The notes under the pieces are model-generated. The model searched no databases. It saw nothing but the letters and a program-made list of their open reading frames with translations, and was not told the origin of the DNA. Positions 55,766 through 63,829 of a stretch of DNA of 64,000 nucleotides are shown here, piece by piece; the first letter of the stretch is position 1, and every line of letters begins with the position of its first letter. Origin of the DNA: Enterococcus florum. Its GTDB lineage: Bacteria > Bacillota > Bacilli > Lactobacillales > Enterococcaceae. The stretch lies in the NCBI RefSeq assembly GCF_004309355.1, contig NZ_BJCC01000001.1, positions 124,001 through 188,000 of the forward strand. Reading direction: 5' to 3'. Position numbers and translations under genes: made by a program.

Positions 55766-56167
55766 TCAATCTAAATTTTTCTTTTTCACTTTTCCCTGCC
55801 ACTCTTCGATTCCGCCTTTTAAAATGTAAAGATTGGTAAATCCATTCTTTCTCAGCAGATTCGCTGCCCGTGCACTAACAGCTTTATTATAATCATAAAT
55901 ATAGATCGGCTGGTCTTTTCTTAGCGACCCCATTGTTTCTTTCAGCATAGGGTAAGGAAAGCTTCGGGCACCTAGTATATGCTTTGAATTAAACTCATCA
56001 CGTTCACGAACATCGATCACTTGAGCCTTTCGCATCCCAGCCTGAAATTCTTCTTGACTGATTACCTTTGCTGAACGTTTGATCATGATTCGTTGGACTC
56101 CTTCATAGACAACGAAAACCAAAATAACCCCTAGCAAAATAATGTTGATCGTCCACCAAAATGACAT
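55766..56167 (-). CDS. rhodanese-like protein without active-site Cys
   Basis: 133 residues with an N-terminal membrane helix (about residues 6-24) and a cytoplasmic-looking rhodanese domain (IDVRERDEFNSKHILGARSFPY). The active-site loop reads IYIYDYNKAVSARAA: Asp stands where the sulfur-accepting Cys should be, so it is not a sulfurtransferase. A docking or sensing role is possible. It is the last gene of the 5-FCL, rhomboid, yqgQ, glk series. Confidence 0.85.
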   Translation of the reverse strand: MSFWWTINIILLGVILVFVVYEGVQRIMIKRSAKVISQEEFQAGMRKAQVIDVRERDEFNSKHILGARSFPYPMLKETMGSLRKDQPIYIYDYNKAVSARAANLLRKNGFTNLYILKGGIEEWQGKVKKKNLD

Positions 56168-56194
56168 AATACAAAATCCTTCCTGCTCTTAAAT

Positions 56195-57151
56195 TTATGT
56201 TAGTGCTAGTGAAGCTGCACCGATTACCCCAGCTTCATTTCCTAATTCGGCTAGCTTGATGTCAGTACTCTCTCGAACCTGAGGGAATGTGAATTCCTTA
56301 AAGTAGCTCTCTACTCGGCTACGCAGAAATTCTCCAGCCCCTGAAACGCCTCCGCCAATAATGATTGTTGAAGGATTTAGCGTATTTCCCAGGTTTCCAC
56401 AGGCAAGTCCTAAAAAGAAGGTTACTCTGTCGACCACCATCAGTGCCAAGTCATCCTTTTCCTTGGCTAGATCAAATACATCCTTGCTAGTGATATCTTC
56501 TCCATTATCTAGACGTGCTTTTAGCTGAGAACCTCCTGCATACTCTTCAGCCATTTGACGAGCAACTCGTACTACTCCTGTGGCACTTGCTACCGTTTCT
56601 AAACAGCCGCGTTTTCCACAAGTACACTCAAATCCACCTGGATCGACCGTCACATGCCCAATCTCTCCAGCACATCCAGCCACCCCATGAAGGAGTTGGC
56701 CGTTCATTACGATTCCTCCACCTACACCAGTACCCAGAGTCATGAAAACCACATCTGGTTCATTGTCTCCTGCACCTTTCCAACGTTCCCCCAATGCGGC
56801 TACATTGGCATCATTGTCAATATAAAACGAGATCCCTGTTCCTTTTTCAATTAATTCTTTGACGGGCTGCAACGTTGTCCAATTCAGATTATAGGCGCCT
56901 ATCACTGTTCCCTTTTCGCTATCCACGCTACCGGGAGTCCCCATGCCGATTCCAATAAATTGTTCTGGCTTCATCGCATACAGCTCTAAATGATGATTGA
57001 TCGATTCAACGATGTCCGGCACGATATGAGAGCCAGCATCTAAGATATTGGTATCAATACTCCATTTTTGCTGAACTTCTCCTTCAGGAGTCAAAATCGC
57101 GAACTTGGCTGTCGTTCCGCCTAGATCAATGCCTAATAGTTTTTTATCCAT
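56195..57151 (-). CDS. glk: glucokinase (ROK family)
   Basis: ATP-dependent hexokinase of the ROK family. ATP-binding LLGIDLGGTTAKFAIL, sugar-binding GIGMGTPGSVD and DNDANVAALGE, and the zinc motif CTCGKRGCLE with HV upstream (GEIGHVTVD) are all present; it has 318 residues. It shares one base with yqgQ. In Bacillus the order gluP-yqgQ-glcK is the same. Confidence 0.95.
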   Translation of the reverse strand: MDKKLLGIDLGGTTAKFAILTPEGEVQQKWSIDTNILDAGSHIVPDIVESINHHLELYAMKPEQFIGIGMGTPGSVDSEKGTVIGAYNLNWTTLQPVKELIEKGTGISFYIDNDANVAALGERWKGAGDNEPDVVFMTLGTGVGGGIVMNGQLLHGVAGCAGEIGHVTVDPGGFECTCGKRGCLETVASATGVVRVARQMAEEYAGGSQLKARLDNGEDITSKDVFDLAKEKDDLALMVVDRVTFFLGLACGNLGNTLNPSTIIIGGGVSGAGEFLRSRVESYFKEFTFPQVRESTDIKLAELGNEAGVIGAASLALT

Positions 57152-57381
57152 TATAATTCACCTTCCCGACTTTCTTCAATGTGATGTTCTCTTTTCAGTA
57201 TACGCCATCCATTTAGATAAGTATCTCGATCAATCAAACGTCCATCGTAAAGATTTTTCCATTCAATTTGCATCAACTCAATGTCATAAATACGTTTACC
57301 TAAATAAACATAGATCCCAAATTGCTTCAAGATCTGCTGTACATCATATAAACTCTTCACGTCAATCACATCCCTAGACAT
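57151..57381 (-). CDS. yqgQ: YqgQ family protein (DUF910)
   Basis: 76 residues with the YqgQ core KSLYDVQQILKQFGIYVYLGKRIYD and LMQIEWKNLYDG; predicted helical bundle that may bind nucleic acid, function unproven. It lies between the rhomboid protease and glucokinase genes, overlapping glk by one base. Confidence 0.9.
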   Translation of the reverse strand: MSRDVIDVKSLYDVQQILKQFGIYVYLGKRIYDIELMQIEWKNLYDGRLIDRDTYLNGWRILKREHHIEESREGEL

Positions 57382-57487
57382 TATACAGGTATTTTCCGTA
57401 TTTTTACAGAGGGAAATCGTTCTATTCCTTTTTATGCTTTAAAAACAATTGATTGATTCTATATTCATCTTGCGTTTCCAAAAAAAC

Positions 57488-57517
57488 AAAAAAATCGGCA
57501 ATCGGCCGATTTTAGAG
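57488..57517 (-). terminator. terminator after the rhomboid gene
   Basis: AATCGGC / GCCGATT stem plus T7 on the minus strand, overlapping the rhomboid stop codon. This should separate the upstream pair from yqgQ-glk. Confidence 0.8.
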
Positions 57518-58183
57518 AATAGGCAATCCTAACTTTCTAAATCCTAACAATATGGCTATCACAAAAAAGAATAAGAAAAACAGAACTCCGGTGATGCGTT
57601 CACGAGTAGAAAAGCGATCTTCTGCATGAGGAACAGCCAAGATCATTCCAGCCAAAGCCCCTCCAAGTAATCCTCCCAGATGCCCCCATAAATCAATCGA
57701 GGTATCGAAAACGCCGAAGACTAAATTCAATAAAATAAACATGCCAAACTGTTTAGTCAGCGCTTGAAAAGCACGATTGTCACGATAATGGTAGCCAATC
57801 ACTAAAAAACCGCCGAACAAACCGAATATTGCTGTACTGGCACCACCTGATAAGGTATTCGGATGATTAAACGCAAAACTAGCTAAATTTCCCATAAGTC
57901 CGCTAAGAAAATACAGCAAAGCAAAACGCCATTGACCGAATATCGCTTCACACTGCTGTCCCATGTAATAAAGTACAACTGAATTTAATGCGAAATGGGC
58001 CAACCCAAAATGAATCAGCATCGGGGTTAAAAAGCGCCAATATTCTTGCTGATAGACCACTGAAGGGGCAAACATCCCCAGTTCATTTTCGATCATGATT
58101 TCCGGCAATAGATATTGCATCAAAAAAACAATGGAATTGACTGCTAAAATTGCGTATGTGACATAAGGCTTCTCTTTTCTCAT
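57512..58183 (-). CDS. rhomboid family intramembrane serine protease (GluP-like)
   Basis: Integral membrane protease with six or seven hydrophobic segments. The catalytic Ser is in LSGGASTAIFGLFGG and the catalytic His in DLWGHLGGLLGG. It lacks the long N- and C-terminal extensions of Bacillus GluP; it has 223 residues. The start ATG 58183 follows AGGAGG. It is 8 bp after the 5-formyltetrahydrofolate cyclo-ligase gene. Confidence 0.92.
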   Translation of the reverse strand: MRKEKPYVTYAILAVNSIVFLMQYLLPEIMIENELGMFAPSVVYQQEYWRFLTPMLIHFGLAHFALNSVVLYYMGQQCEAIFGQWRFALLYFLSGLMGNLASFAFNHPNTLSGGASTAIFGLFGGFLVIGYHYRDNRAFQALTKQFGMFILLNLVFGVFDTSIDLWGHLGGLLGGALAGMILAVPHAEDRFSTRERITGVLFFLFFFVIAILLGFRKLGLPIL

Positions 58184-58191
58184 GCTTCCTC

Positions 58192-58749
58192 CTAATTTCG
58201 TGTAATGATTTTCTCGACTGGCACATCGAATGGTCCAGGCTGCCAATCCTCGTTCATTTGTTCCTCAAAAACCAGACTAAGCGTCTTTCCGTTATATTCC
58301 GACAGAAATCGATCATAAAAACCGCCGCCAAAACCAATGCGATATCCGGAGCTTTGAAAAACAAGCCCGGGAACAATCAACAAGTCAAGATCTTCAGGTG
58401 CAGCAGGGTGATCCTCTTTAGGTTCCTCAACACCAAATTTTGATCGTATATAGAGACTCGACTGGTCAATCCAATGAAAATCTAATGTTCTTCCAGGCAG
58501 CGATCTAGGAACGGCAACCCTTTTTCCAGAAGCCAAAGCCGCTTGAATCAACGGTTGAGTGGGAAATTCGAACTCTACAGCAATGGTTACTCCAATTGCC
58601 TGCGAAGAAGCCCATTCTCGACTAGCGTAAAGCTTTTTATAGATCGCTTCGATTTGCTCCAATCGTTCCTCACTTGTGGCGAGCTTAGTCAGTCGTTCGA
58701 TCATTAATTGACGCAATCGTTTTTTGTCCGTATCTTCCACCTCCATCAT
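58192..58749 (-). CDS. 5-formyltetrahydrofolate cyclo-ligase
   Basis: Converts 5-formyl-THF to 5,10-methenyl-THF with ATP. KKRLRQLMIERL at the N-terminus, VAVPRSLPGRTLDFHWI, LIVPGLVFQSSGYRIGFGGGFYDRFL are the 5-FCL blocks. It has 185 residues. The start is not certain: the ATG pair at 58749 lacks a good ribosome binding site, whereas a GGAGGTGG lies just inside the frame without a following ATG. Confidence 0.93.
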   Translation of the reverse strand: MMEVEDTDKKRLRQLMIERLTKLATSEERLEQIEAIYKKLYASREWASSQAIGVTIAVEFEFPTQPLIQAALASGKRVAVPRSLPGRTLDFHWIDQSSLYIRSKFGVEEPKEDHPAAPEDLDLLIVPGLVFQSSGYRIGFGGGFYDRFLSEYNGKTLSLVFEEQMNEDWQPGPFDVPVEKIITRN

Positions 58750-58873
58750 TGATTTCTAAGACCAGAACATACTCTTTCAGATTATTACATATTGATCGTG
58801 AAACGCTCAACATCGCTCGTTCTGATCTGCTGGAATCAATTCCTATGAACTGATACTACCAAATATAGGTCAA

Positions 58874-58900
58874 AATAAAAAGGGGACTAACCCCCCTTTA
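58874..58900 (-). terminator. terminator of the iron transport operon
   Basis: Minus-strand AAAGGGG / CCCCTTT stem followed by TTATTTT; it overlaps the stop of the SGNH hydrolase gene. Confidence 0.75.
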
Positions 58901-59894
58901 AACTTTCTATATTAATTAATTCCACGATTGCCCTTCCACCGATTGCGTTAAAATGCAAATGATCACCGCTATCCATTTCTTTTTTTAGTACACCATTTTT
59001 CGAAACAGGTGCTGCAAAGTCGAGGGCTTGTTCACCAAATCGTTGTTGGATCCACTGGTTGATCTTCAGCCTTGTTGCTTCCTTGCTTGGCGTCACATCA
59101 GGATAACCCGTAAAAGGTGTCAACGTTGAAACAAACAAACGAATCCCGTGTGCATCACATTCAGTAAAAATTGCTTCAACACCCCGTTGCAAATTAGCAA
59201 AAGTGGAACTTGAAAATACTAAATCATTGATTCCCATCGATAAAATCACTACCTTTACACTGCGATGACTCTTTAAACAGTTTTTTAATCTTGTAAGCGC
59301 AGCATAGCCATAAAAAAATTCGCGAGGATCTTGAGTGACGCGATCACTGCTATTTTTAAGAAGCTGTGCGCCATTGATTCCCTGATTCACCAGATACCAA
59401 TCCTCATCACGCAACCGTTGCTGCAAAGGCGCGGTCCAAGCACCTCCTTCAGTCAAAGAATCCCCCAAAGCCAAAATACAATTTCCAGCTGTTATGTCTG
59501 CCTCAATCGCCAACAGACCTGGACAAAAATTTATCGTGCCTTTTTTCTCAGGGTGTCCACAAAAATCACTATCTGTGAACCCATAGCCGCTGACTGCCTG
59601 TTCAGCAAAGAAATTGATCTGCCAAATTTCATTTTCCGCTTCCACCATAAGCTCTTCTGTACTATAAATTTCTCCAGGCTGAACATAAAATGAAGAGAGC
59701 TCAACTTTCTGATTTCCTGAAGAAAAAGAAACATCGCTTATAGTCAGCGGCGCACATCCATATTCATTCGCGAAAACCAAACGAATGTGTCGTGCTTTAG
59801 TCAATGGTCGAAAACGAAGCTGGATTTCCCCCGAAGTCTTTCCATAAGATAAAAATCCCCGATGTGCATGACTCCAGATTGTCACCCAAGACAT
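58887..59894 (-). CDS. SGNH/GDSL hydrolase in an iron-uptake operon
   Basis: Two-part protein of 335 residues. An N-terminal beta-rich region (about 1-130) precedes an SGNH esterase domain: block I LALGDSLTEGG (Ser), block III SMGINDLVF (Asn), block V GDHLHFN (Asp/His). No signal peptide, so it is cytoplasmic. It starts 27 bp after the second permease gene with a good AAAGGAGGAG site and no terminator between, so it belongs to the Fur-controlled iron operon. Hydrolysis of an imported ester siderophore is a reasonable hypothesis, not shown. Confidence 0.85.
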   Translation of the reverse strand: MSWVTIWSHAHRGFLSYGKTSGEIQLRFRPLTKARHIRLVFANEYGCAPLTISDVSFSSGNQKVELSSFYVQPGEIYSTEELMVEAENEIWQINFFAEQAVSGYGFTDSDFCGHPEKKGTINFCPGLLAIEADITAGNCILALGDSLTEGGAWTAPLQQRLRDEDWYLVNQGINGAQLLKNSSDRVTQDPREFFYGYAALTRLKNCLKSHRSVKVVILSMGINDLVFSSSTFANLQRGVEAIFTECDAHGIRLFVSTLTPFTGYPDVTPSKEATRLKINQWIQQRFGEQALDFAAPVSKNGVLKKEMDSGDHLHFNAIGGRAIVELINIESLKGG

Positions 59895-59921
59895 AAAACT
59901 CCTCCTTTAAACTGCAGCGAG

Positions 59922-60899
59922 TTACTCTTTTTTCAATAACTGATAAACAAAGTAAGGTGCCCCAATGATAGAAACAATAATCCCAGCAGCCATCTCACCA
60001 TCTGGTAAAATCACTCTTCCAAGAATATCGCTATAAAGCAGTAACAGGCCACCAATCATGCCACTCATCAGTAAATTTCGATTGTTTTTCTTCCGCTGAA
60101 AAATTTGAGCAATGTGTGGTGCAATCAATCCAATAAAGCTAATACTGCCAGCTACTGATACACTTACAGCTGCTAGACAAACTGCTGCCGACAGGAAAAA
60201 TAATTGAGCCCGTTTCATCTTTATTCCCAGGCTAGTTGCTACCTCATCTCCAAGAAAAATGACCTCTAATTCTTTTCCTTTGATCAAAATCCATGGGATC
60301 AAAAAAAGCAGCCAAGGAATGAGAATAGCTAGATGTTGCCAAGTTGTTCCCCAAATCGTGCCCGACAACCACGAAGCGACAAATTGGTAGCTGTCTTTCG
60401 ACGCTCTAACCGTTCCAATTAATGTCAGTGCTGAAATTCCTGCATTGACAGCAATCCCAGAAAGCAATAACCGATTAGGCGCAAGACGTCCTTTTTGATG
60501 ACCGCAGAAATACACTAAGGATGCTGCTAGCAAACTACCAATACAAGCAATCAAAGGCAGCACCCAAGCAGCTCGACTAACAGCGAAAAAACCAAGATAA
60601 TATAAAACTGTCAAGCCAGCACCGGCATTGATTCCTAAAATGCCCGGATCTGCTAACTCATTGTGCATAATCGTTTGAAATAGGTATCCCGAAATCGCTA
60701 AACCAAAACCAGCAAACAAGGCAACCAGCATCCGGGGAATCCGAAAATCAACGACAATCAATTGATGTGTCCGACTGGCGTTGCCTTGAAAAACAGAAAT
60801 GAGTTCATCAAAGCTGATCGGCAATGTTCCCACCATCAGACTCAATGCGATCCCCGCTCCTAATAAAAATAGAAGGGTGAAAAAAGAAAACTTTCTCAT
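59922..60899 (-). CDS. FecCD-type iron-siderophore ABC permease (second subunit)
   Basis: 325 residues, about nine or ten hydrophobic segments. Marks of the family: FRIPRMLVALFAGFGLAISG, NELADPGILGINAGA, and SFIGLIAPHIAQIF, which contacts the ATPase. It overlaps the first permease gene by 4 bp. With its partner it should form the heterodimeric channel for a ferric siderophore or heme. Confidence 0.93.
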   Translation of the reverse strand: MRKFSFFTLLFLLGAGIALSLMVGTLPISFDELISVFQGNASRTHQLIVVDFRIPRMLVALFAGFGLAISGYLFQTIMHNELADPGILGINAGAGLTVLYYLGFFAVSRAAWVLPLIACIGSLLAASLVYFCGHQKGRLAPNRLLLSGIAVNAGISALTLIGTVRASKDSYQFVASWLSGTIWGTTWQHLAILIPWLLFLIPWILIKGKELEVIFLGDEVATSLGIKMKRAQLFFLSAAVCLAAVSVSVAGSISFIGLIAPHIAQIFQRKKNNRNLLMSGMIGGLLLLYSDILGRVILPDGEMAAGIIVSIIGAPYFVYQLLKKE

Positions 60900-61876
60900 A
60901 TTTTTCCCCTCCTAATTTGAACCAGCAAGAAAGGGATACCGATAATGGTCACGATGACGCCAACTGGTGTTTCTAAAGGAGGAGCAATTAATCGTGCCGC
61001 AATATCCGCGGTGACAAAAAACAAAGCCCCAAAAAGTGCTGAAGCAGGCAAAACGACGCGATAATCGTGTCCCACAAAAAAACGAACCACATGCGGAACG
61101 ATCAAGCCAACAAAACTAACGGTTCCTACCAAAGATACGGCCGTACCCGCTAAAAACAAAACAAACAACATGCTCCATCTGCGGATAACCGCCGGATTTT
61201 TACCTAAGGATATAGCTGTCTCATCTCCCATGCTGAGCAATGTCACCTGAGGGGCAACAATGAAAGCCCCGATTAATCCTGTAATAATAAAGGGAGCTGC
61301 CGCCTGCAGCTGTTGCCACGAAATATTTCCAGTACCCCCAACATACCAAAAAGTCATGTCTTGGCTTAGTTGGAACAAGAGTCCTATACTTTGACTGAGT
61401 GCCGAGAAAAAAGAGCCTAACGCAGCTCCTAGCAACACGATCCGAATAGGATTCATCCCAAAGGAAACGCGAGAAGAAATAATATAGATCAGTAAAATTG
61501 CCACAGAAGCGCCAATAAACGATGCCACGAGAGCCGTCATTGGGGCGGGATTAGCAAAAACTGCAAAAACGATCGCCAATCCTAACGCAGCACCAGCATT
61601 GATCCCTAGAATACCTGAATCAGCAATCGGGTTGTTGGTGATTCCTTGCATCAAAGCACCTGCACTGGCTAAACTAGCGCCTACAGCAAGAGAACCTAAC
61701 ATTCTAGGCAACCGTAAAAAGCGTACTAGCTGCTCTCCCTGATTTGCTGGATCAAATGAACCTAAGGCGCCTGCAACATCCTTCCATGTTGTTTCAACTG
61801 CACCATATCTCAATGAGGCTAAAACAGCTGCTGCTAAACAAATTATTACGATAGGAAAAAAAACACGCTGTCTCAT
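60896..61876 (-). CDS. FecCD-type iron-siderophore ABC permease (first subunit)
   Basis: 326 residues with the same architecture: RFLRLPRMLGSLAVGASLASAGALMQG, NNPIADSGILGINAGA and SFVGLIVPHVVRFF. It overlaps the ATPase gene by 4 bp and the second permease by 4 bp, so the three are tightly coupled. Confidence 0.93.
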   Translation of the reverse strand: MRQRVFFPIVIICLAAAVLASLRYGAVETTWKDVAGALGSFDPANQGEQLVRFLRLPRMLGSLAVGASLASAGALMQGITNNPIADSGILGINAGAALGLAIVFAVFANPAPMTALVASFIGASVAILLIYIISSRVSFGMNPIRIVLLGAALGSFFSALSQSIGLLFQLSQDMTFWYVGGTGNISWQQLQAAAPFIITGLIGAFIVAPQVTLLSMGDETAISLGKNPAVIRRWSMLFVLFLAGTAVSLVGTVSFVGLIVPHVVRFFVGHDYRVVLPASALFGALFFVTADIAARLIAPPLETPVGVIVTIIGIPFLLVQIRRGKI

Positions 61877-62670
61877 CCTAAAGGACTCCCTTTCAATAAA
61901 TCATAATGCAATAAAACAGGTTTTGAATCCCCAGATGTCTTGTAGAAATGGGCACGGATGTCAAAAAGTTCACCCATGTTTTTTTCTGTAAAAACTTCTT
62001 CAGGCGACCCTTGCATGATCAATGCCCCTTTTTTCATTCCTAATATATAGTCAGAGAAACGTGACGCATGATTGAGATCATGTATAGTCATTAAGATCGT
62101 TTTCCCTTGCTGATTGATTCTTGTTAACAGATGAAGAATTTCCAATTGATGGGCAGGATCTAGAAAAGTGATCGGCTCATCTAAAATTAAAATATCGGTA
62201 TCTTGTGCCAACGCCATGGCTATCCATACTCGTTGCTGCTGCCCTCCAGAAAGGGTCGCTAATGTTCGATCACGCAATCCAGTCAAATCGGTAGCTTCTA
62301 ATGCCCAGTTGATCAACGCGTGATCACGCTCCCTCAAGCCCGAGAACCCCTTCTGATAAGGAAAACGTCCATAAGCCACGATCTCTTCTACATTCAATCC
62401 ATTGATTTGTGCACTGGTTTGCGAGAGCGAGGCAATTTTTTGAGCAACCATTTTTGAATCCATTTGATGGATGTTTTCACCATCTAACATCACTTCCCCC
62501 TTTACAGGGTTTAGGATTCTTGCTAACGATTTGAGTAATGTTGATTTCCCACTACCATTAGGTCCAATCAGGCTGGTGATTTTGTTCTGAGGAATCTCAA
62601 TCGTCACATCATTTAAAATAATTTTTTTGTCATACCCAACAGAAAGATCTGTCGTATTCAAGCTCACCAT
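61873..62670 (-). CDS. iron-siderophore ABC transporter ATP-binding protein
   Basis: 265 residues. Walker A GPNGSGKST, signature LSGGQQQRVWIAMA, Walker B ILILDEPITFLDPAHQ and the switch His in MTIHDLNHA match the FecE/FhuC/YclP group of iron chelate ATPases. It is first in the operon behind a Fur-type promoter and divergent from the binding protein gene. Confidence 0.94.
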   Translation of the reverse strand: MVSLNTTDLSVGYDKKIILNDVTIEIPQNKITSLIGPNGSGKSTLLKSLARILNPVKGEVMLDGENIHQMDSKMVAQKIASLSQTSAQINGLNVEEIVAYGRFPYQKGFSGLRERDHALINWALEATDLTGLRDRTLATLSGGQQQRVWIAMALAQDTDILILDEPITFLDPAHQLEILHLLTRINQQGKTILMTIHDLNHASRFSDYILGMKKGALIMQGSPEEVFTEKNMGELFDIRAHFYKTSGDSKPVLLHYDLLKGSPLG

Positions 62671-62688
62671 ACATCGTCCTCTTTCCTT

Positions 62689-62732
62689 TGATAACCGTTC
62701 TCAATTATCTCGTTCTTTTCCCCCTTCGTCAA
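62689..62732 (-). promoter_or_regulatory. promoter and Fur-like box of the iron ABC operon
   Basis: TTGACG (62727-62732) and GATAAT (62704-62709) are 17 bp apart on the minus strand. TGATAACCGTTCTCA (62689-62703) is a 7-1-7 dyad like the Fur consensus TGATAATNATTATCA and lies directly after the -10. Confidence 0.75.
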
Positions 62733-62757
62733 CTAGGTTTTGATGAAAAATTCCTTG

Positions 62758-62807
62758 TTGACAGCGTCGATCCTTTCGGTAATAATAGTAATTGAGAACA
62801 ATTCTCA
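62758..62807 (+). promoter_or_regulatory. promoter and Fur-like box of the binding protein gene
   Basis: TTGACA (62758-62763) and a TAATAAT -10 (62780-62786). TGAGAACAATTCTCA (62793-62807), a nearly perfect 7-1-7 dyad, covers the probable transcription start. Confidence 0.8.
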
Positions 62808-62832
62808 ATTAATGTACAAAGGAGTTCCATTA

Positions 62833-63771
62833 ATGTTTAAGTATAAGAAGTTTTTAACAGCAGCTGTTGTACTAGGTAGTTTGGTTGGATTAGGGGCTTG
62901 CGGCCAAGGAGAAAATAGTCAAGACTCTGCTACAAACAATGAAACGCGAGAAGTAACAGATTCCTTGAACCATAAAGTAGAAATTCCGAAAAAACCAAAA
63001 CGAGTAATCGCGTCGTATCTAGAAGATTACCTGGTCGCGTTAGATGAAAAGCCTGTTGCACAATGGACAGTCGGTCAAGGAAAGATCCAGCATTATTTGC
63101 AGGATGATTTGAAGGACATTCCTACCGTCAACTATGATCTTCCCTATGAAGAAGTACTAAAATACGAGCCTGATTTATTACTGGTTGGCTCCAACACTAC
63201 TGTTGAGGGAGGAAAATACGATGAATATGAAAAAATCGCTCCAACTTATGTGGTAAAAAATGGGGATGGTGTGACTTGGCAGGAACAATTGGAAGAAATT
63301 GGAGATGTCTTCGATAAAAAGGAGCAGGCCAAAAAGGTTAAGGACGACTATGAATCATTGGTCTCAGAAACAAAGGAAGAATTAAGTGATGACATCAATG
63401 GAAAGTCGGCCACCGTTTTATGGGTCACAAACAATTCCGCTTTTATGGTTGCTGAAAATCGTTCAAGCGGTCGATTGCTTTACAGCGATTTAGGGTTTGA
63501 AGTACCAGCATTAACAAAAGAAATCAGTGAACAAGCTACCTCTGATTGGTCTGCTGTTTCACTTGAAAGTCTTTCTCAACTTGATGCGGATTACATCTTC
63601 TTAGTGAATAGTGATACAGGGGCTGCCATGTTTGAGGATTCATTGTGGAAAAATATCCCAGCTATAAAAAATGGACAGCTTCATGAATTTGATAACAACT
63701 CCAGCTGGCTATACAATGGACCAATCGCTTACACAAAAATGATTGAAAGCATCAAGGATGCGTTAAGATAG
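62833..63771 (+). CDS. iron-siderophore ABC transporter substrate-binding lipoprotein
   Basis: 312 residues. Signal peptide with lipobox GLGAC (Cys near residue 22), then a class III binding protein: REVTDSLNHKVEIPKKPKRVIAS, YEEVLKYEPDLLLVG, and VLWVTNNSAFMVAENRSSGRLLYSDLG. It serves the divergent permease/ATPase operon. The start is ATG 62833 after AAAGGAG; 31 further open codons upstream belong to the promoter. The ligand (hydroxamate, catecholate or other chelate) cannot be read from the sequence. Confidence 0.92.
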   Translation: MFKYKKFLTAAVVLGSLVGLGACGQGENSQDSATNNETREVTDSLNHKVEIPKKPKRVIASYLEDYLVALDEKPVAQWTVGQGKIQHYLQDDLKDIPTVNYDLPYEEVLKYEPDLLLVGSNTTVEGGKYDEYEKIAPTYVVKNGDGVTWQEQLEEIGDVFDKKEQAKKVKDDYESLVSETKEELSDDINGKSATVLWVTNNSAFMVAENRSSGRLLYSDLGFEVPALTKEISEQATSDWSAVSLESLSQLDADYIFLVNSDTGAAMFEDSLWKNIPAIKNGQLHEFDNNSSWLYNGPIAYTKMIESIKDALR

Positions 63772-63778
63772 TTGAACA

Positions 63779-63829
63779 AAAAAACCTGATCAATCGACCT
63801 CTGCATAAAATCGATCGATCAGGTTTTTT
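63779..63829. terminator. bidirectional terminator
   Basis: AACCTGATC-AATCGA / TCGATCGATCAGGTT with A7 before and T6 after, between the binding protein gene and the convergent partial gene. Confidence 0.85.
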
